DNA of 64,000 nucleotides, from contig FOBR01000013.1 of the NCBI GenBank assembly GCA_900109895.1, positions 1 through 64,000 on the forward strand, written 5' to 3'. Source of the DNA: a bacterium A37T11 (GTDB taxonomy: Bacteria > Bacteroidota > Bacteroidia > Sphingobacteriales > Sphingobacteriaceae). Shown piece by piece: positions 61,242 to 64,000 of this stretch. The notes beneath the pieces were generated by a model, which was not told the DNA's origin, searched no databases, and saw nothing but the letters and a program-made list of their open reading frames with translations. The position numbers and the translations under genes were made by a program. Position 1 is the stretch's first letter, and each line of letters begins with the position of its first letter.

Positions 61242-62789
61242 TTATACGGTTGCCTGAACAAGTTCTTTTGACTGCGCCCTGTCGCGCCAGTTAAAGATAC
61301 GTCTAATAGAAGAAGAATGAAATGGAAAGACCAGAATTAATATAATAATCACAATCCCTATAATATTTAGCGCCCCATAAATATCACGCATAGCCAAAAG
61401 GGAAGCTTGATTTTGCATAACTTTGGTAATACCGGAACCCCGGGATACAATTAAAGGATCCATGCGATCCATACCTGCCGCTAAACTGGTCATATTTACC
61501 AGTTGTCTATGGTAATACCAATTAGCAATGGTATTTGCCCATACAATAGGTACTAAAAATGACCTGACCAAAATTAGAAAAGTCACGGAGGGAAGAAAAG
61601 CCTTCACCGGTACATTCCCTCCTAGGTATACTCCAGCAGTAATATAGGAAATAATGAGTGCCATACCGCGAAAAAACATGGGATAGAATAACAAATCAGG
61701 ATTGGTTTGCGGATTGATCAATAAATACATCCATACATTGGAAATGAGGTAGCAAAGTCCGGCAAATGCAAAGATATATTTGCAATTTTTTGTTTGTTTA
61801 AAATAAAAGTAAGTTAATATTGGCCCTACTATATAGCCCCAAACTGCATAATTGCTTGCTTGAGCACTTTTTAAAGGATTACCGGGCACAATAATGCCCA
61901 TGAAGGCTGAAAATAGTGATGTGTTGGCGTAAAATATTCCCAACATAAATAGAACTAGTAAAGTGACCGGAAGCGCCCTGTTTTTAAAAGCACTGAAATC
62001 AAAAATCTTTCTTTTTACGTGAAAATTTCGATTTAAAAAGAGTGTTAAAAAGAAAATGGCACTCACCGTACCTATTAGGATATGATCAGAATGGTACCAG
62101 TTTTCAATCATTCCATATGTACTGAAAAAAGCAATTAATAATAGGGATATTGCCATTAGTACACTTCCAAAAAAATCGTACTGATATAATGGTATGTACC
62201 TTTTATTAGTAGGCTGTTTGGTCATACATATAATTATGATTAGTCCGATAAACAATAATAAATTCTGAAAATGAAAACTCATTTCCCAAAAATAGGTGTC
62301 GGCGATCTGCGCAGCCACCAAACCAGATACACCTGGAATCAATATAGCTAACGGATAATATACACAGTATAATTGATATCTTTCACCTTTGGGCATCAAT
62401 ATTGGAGTCAACTCTCCAATAATGCAAACACTACCAAAAATTTTCACCGCTCCGACTATAAATGATGCCATCACCATGGATAGTACATCACTGGCTGTTG
62501 CCAGCACAAAATTTAGAGGAAGCAGAATTAAAATTACTGTAAGTAGGATATTTTTTTTGCTGGTGAAGTTATTAACCCGAAATACAAGGGGCATGGCACA
62601 AGTCATTCCCGTATAATAGGCATATGATGCCATGGATATGTCAGAAGATATAGCAGATTGACTACCTATAATATAAGAACTAATTGTTGTAGGAATGCCA
62701 TTACTAAATGAAAGAAAAGTAGCCAGGATTAATAACAGCCAAAAATCAAGCTGTTGTGGTACCCACGATCGAAATATCCGGTCAGACAT
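61242..62789 (-). CDS. EmrB-type MFS efflux pump (DHA2 family)
   Basis: A 515-aa inner-membrane protein with about 14 hydrophobic segments, the DHA2 count. Family features include FLSFSNGIPTTISSYIIGSQ in the first helix, FIVGAVKIFGSVCIIGELTPIL and LIPGVSGLVAAQIADTYFWE in the N-terminal half, and SFLVPIVWANTIANWYYHRQ near the C-terminus. The usual DHA2 motif around helix 4 is only loosely kept, as in other Bacteroidota homologues. It is 20 bp after the EmrA gene and 12 bp before the AraC gene. With EmrA and TolC it would expel a toxic compound directly out of the cell. Confidence 0.85.
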   Translation of the reverse strand: MSDRIFRSWVPQQLDFWLLLILATFLSFSNGIPTTISSYIIGSQSAISSDISMASYAYYTGMTCAMPLVFRVNNFTSKKNILLTVILILLPLNFVLATASDVLSMVMASFIVGAVKIFGSVCIIGELTPILMPKGERYQLYCVYYPLAILIPGVSGLVAAQIADTYFWEMSFHFQNLLLFIGLIIIICMTKQPTNKRYIPLYQYDFFGSVLMAISLLLIAFFSTYGMIENWYHSDHILIGTVSAIFFLTLFLNRNFHVKRKIFDFSAFKNRALPVTLLVLFMLGIFYANTSLFSAFMGIIVPGNPLKSAQASNYAVWGYIVGPILTYFYFKQTKNCKYIFAFAGLCYLISNVWMYLLINPQTNPDLLFYPMFFRGMALIISYITAGVYLGGNVPVKAFLPSVTFLILVRSFLVPIVWANTIANWYYHRQLVNMTSLAAGMDRMDPLIVSRGSGITKVMQNQASLLAMRDIYGALNIIGIVIIILILVFPFHSSSIRRIFNWRDRAQSKELVQATV

Positions 62790-62809
62790 CTAATTTAACC
62801 CTTCTGCTT

Positions 62810-63898
62810 TTATTTATTTACAATTGCATTCATACCAATCCGAAGGCGATCCAAATCTTCTGCATTATTTTGCTTATCAAAGTCAATCCTTACAGGAATG
62901 CGTTGTTGCACTTTCACAAAATTTCCGGTAGAATTATCTACAGGAACTGCCGAATATTTAGAACCAGTAGCTTCTGATATAGCGGTGATACGACCATGAA
63001 AAGTTTTACCCCTCAACGCATCAATTTTTATGTTTACCTCCTGACCTATATTCACACTTTTCATTTGAGACTCCGTATAATTCGCAGTGATCCATTTTTC
63101 ATTACCGCGAATAATGCTCACTAGTGCCTGACCTGGTTGAATAAGTTGCCCTTCTTCAATTATCTTGCGGCCTAAAACTCCGTCATAAGGTGCCCGTATT
63201 ATCGTATAAGACAAATTAAGTTTTGCCAGCGCAACTGCAGCCCGCGCACTCTCCAAAGCTGCATCATTTAACGGAAGCTTTTTACGACTTTCTTCGGTAG
63301 TCAGTTTTGTGGTGGTATGTTGTGCTTGCAATGCACGGTATTTTGCCTTCATCGCATCTAACTGCGTTTTCACTTCATCAAATTGATATTGAGAAACCAC
63401 ATCGGCTTTAAGTAAATTTTCATAACGGCGGTAGTTTGTTTCCAAATTCTGTAACTGCGCCCGCAATTCTTCTAAATTAGCGTCTGCCACATTCACACTA
63501 TTTGATGCAACATCTACGCCTGATGAGGTAACGATGCGTGACGCTTCGGCATTGGCCAGCGCAGAAAGTGCTTCCTGCACATGCAGTTTATATTCATCAT
63601 CTTCAATAATAGCCAGCGTATCACCTTTATGTACAGCCTGATGTTCCGTAAACCGGATCTCCTTGATATATCCGGCTATTCTTGAATTGATAGGGTTAAT
63701 ATAAGCATCCACCTGTGCATCGTCAGTATACACGCTTTCATTAAAATGAAAAAACACCAACACGCCCCAAATGATTGCTGCCAGCACGACAAGTGCAGAA
63801 ATCCAATTAACAATTCGGATTTGCTTTCTCCGTTTTTCTTCCCTTTCGGTATGTGTCTCCACTTTGATTTCCGGATTTTGTACGATATCTTCGTTCAT
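62810..63898 (-). CDS. EmrA/HlyD-type periplasmic adaptor
   Basis: A 362-aa membrane-fusion protein. A single N-terminal anchor helix (about 30-50, IVNWISALVVLAAIIWGVLVFF) is preceded by a charged tail. A biotinyl-lipoyl-like half-motif (about 60-95, YTDDAQVDAYINPINSRIAGYI), a coiled-coil hairpin (about 105-210), the second half-motif (YTIIRAPYDGVLGRKIIEEGQLIQPGQALV) and the beta-barrel end (VRIDF...RIGMNAIV) are all present. It links the EmrB pump to the outer-membrane TolC. The TolC-type gene lies immediately upstream (stop 34 bp away), so the order is tolC-emrA-emrB-araC. Confidence 0.92.
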   Translation of the reverse strand: MNEDIVQNPEIKVETHTEREEKRRKQIRIVNWISALVVLAAIIWGVLVFFHFNESVYTDDAQVDAYINPINSRIAGYIKEIRFTEHQAVHKGDTLAIIEDDEYKLHVQEALSALANAEASRIVTSSGVDVASNSVNVADANLEELRAQLQNLETNYRRYENLLKADVVSQYQFDEVKTQLDAMKAKYRALQAQHTTTKLTTEESRKKLPLNDAALESARAAVALAKLNLSYTIIRAPYDGVLGRKIIEEGQLIQPGQALVSIIRGNEKWITANYTESQMKSVNIGQEVNIKIDALRGKTFHGRITAISEATGSKYSAVPVDNSTGNFVKVQQRIPVRIDFDKQNNAEDLDRLRIGMNAIVNK

Positions 63899-63931
63899 AT
63901 ATTTCTAACTAAAAATTTTCTACAATTGTTT

Positions 63932-64000
63932 TTAAAGTTTTCCCACAGCTTTTTGCAACTGGTACCAGCGGAACAAGATGTTTGCTTTGGCATTGCTCAA
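63932..64000 (-). CDS. TolC-family outer-membrane efflux protein, C-terminal end (partial)
   Basis: The window ends inside this gene; only 22 codons and the stop at 63932-63934 are visible. They read LSNAKANILFRWYQLQKAVG-KL, typical of the final helix of Bacteroidota TolC/OprM proteins (A-x-x-N-x-x-x-A/R-x-Y-x-L-x-K-A-x-G-x-L). Its position as first gene before emrA and emrB supports the call. The evidence is short but the context is strong. Confidence 0.7.
   Translation of the reverse strand: MSNAKANILFRWYQLQKAVGKL

Overview
The window is chromosomal DNA of a member of the Bacteroidota, most likely the Sphingobacteriaceae or a close relative. The evidence is three SusC/SusD pairs, a one-piece hybrid two-component regulator (HTCS), TAnnTTTG-type promoter boxes, AT-rich ribosome-binding regions and Bacteroidota-style lipoprotein signals. 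No rRNA, tRNA, CRISPR array or complete insertion sequence was seen.

Layout. 1-5346 (+): end of a surface-polysaccharide locus with the tail of UDP-glucose 6-dehydrogenase, rfbA-rfbC-rfbB and two glycosyltransferases; rfbD is absent from the window. 5354-6808 (-): a cytoplasmic PAS histidine kinase. 7026-14801 (+): a GH95 fucosidase-type enzyme and a SusC/SusD pair, separated by about 470 bp packed with related inverted repeats. 14981-16658: a tiny antitoxin-like ORF, an ORF6N protein, and an HTH-type protein followed by the broken tail of a paralogue. 16661-23489 (+): a promoter, a strongly foldable leader, a 49-codon ORF, then a TlpA-thioredoxin fusion with SusC/SusD and a terminator. 23510-26241 (-): a small exported protein, an AAA/DUF4143 ATPase and a Crp-like regulator.

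26653-33392 (+): a small peptide ORF, an atypical LpxL-like acyltransferase, a LytS/LytTR two-component pair, a coiled-coil protein and a small HTH protein. After an intergenic cluster of short direct repeats come a holin-like membrane protein, a membrane-anchored peptidoglycan hydrolase, an Fn3 protein and a lipoprotein whose N-terminal lipobox and C-terminal membrane helix match unimolecular spanins. This looks like a chromosomal lysis or envelope-breaching module and is the most system-like novelty here.

33414-35112: a PAP2 phosphatase and an FMN reductase. 35234-50927: a beta-1,4-galactan utilisation locus, with a divergent HTCS, SusC, SusD, a SusE/F-like lipoprotein, GH53 endo-galactanase, a clan GH-A enzyme and a GH2 beta-galactosidase. 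The enzymes would cut galactan at the surface and trim the imported oligosaccharides. 51224-52429: Hsp20 and HdeD-like stress proteins. 52674-56375: an intradiol-dioxygenase-like lipoprotein, a pirin-like protein, an MFS transporter and an acyltransferase gene interrupted by one in-frame TGA. 56458-64000 (-): TolC tail, EmrA, EmrB, AraC regulator, aldehyde dehydrogenase and a PQQ dehydrogenase with a cytochrome c domain, which together suggest inducible export and oxidation of an alcohol or aldehyde compound.
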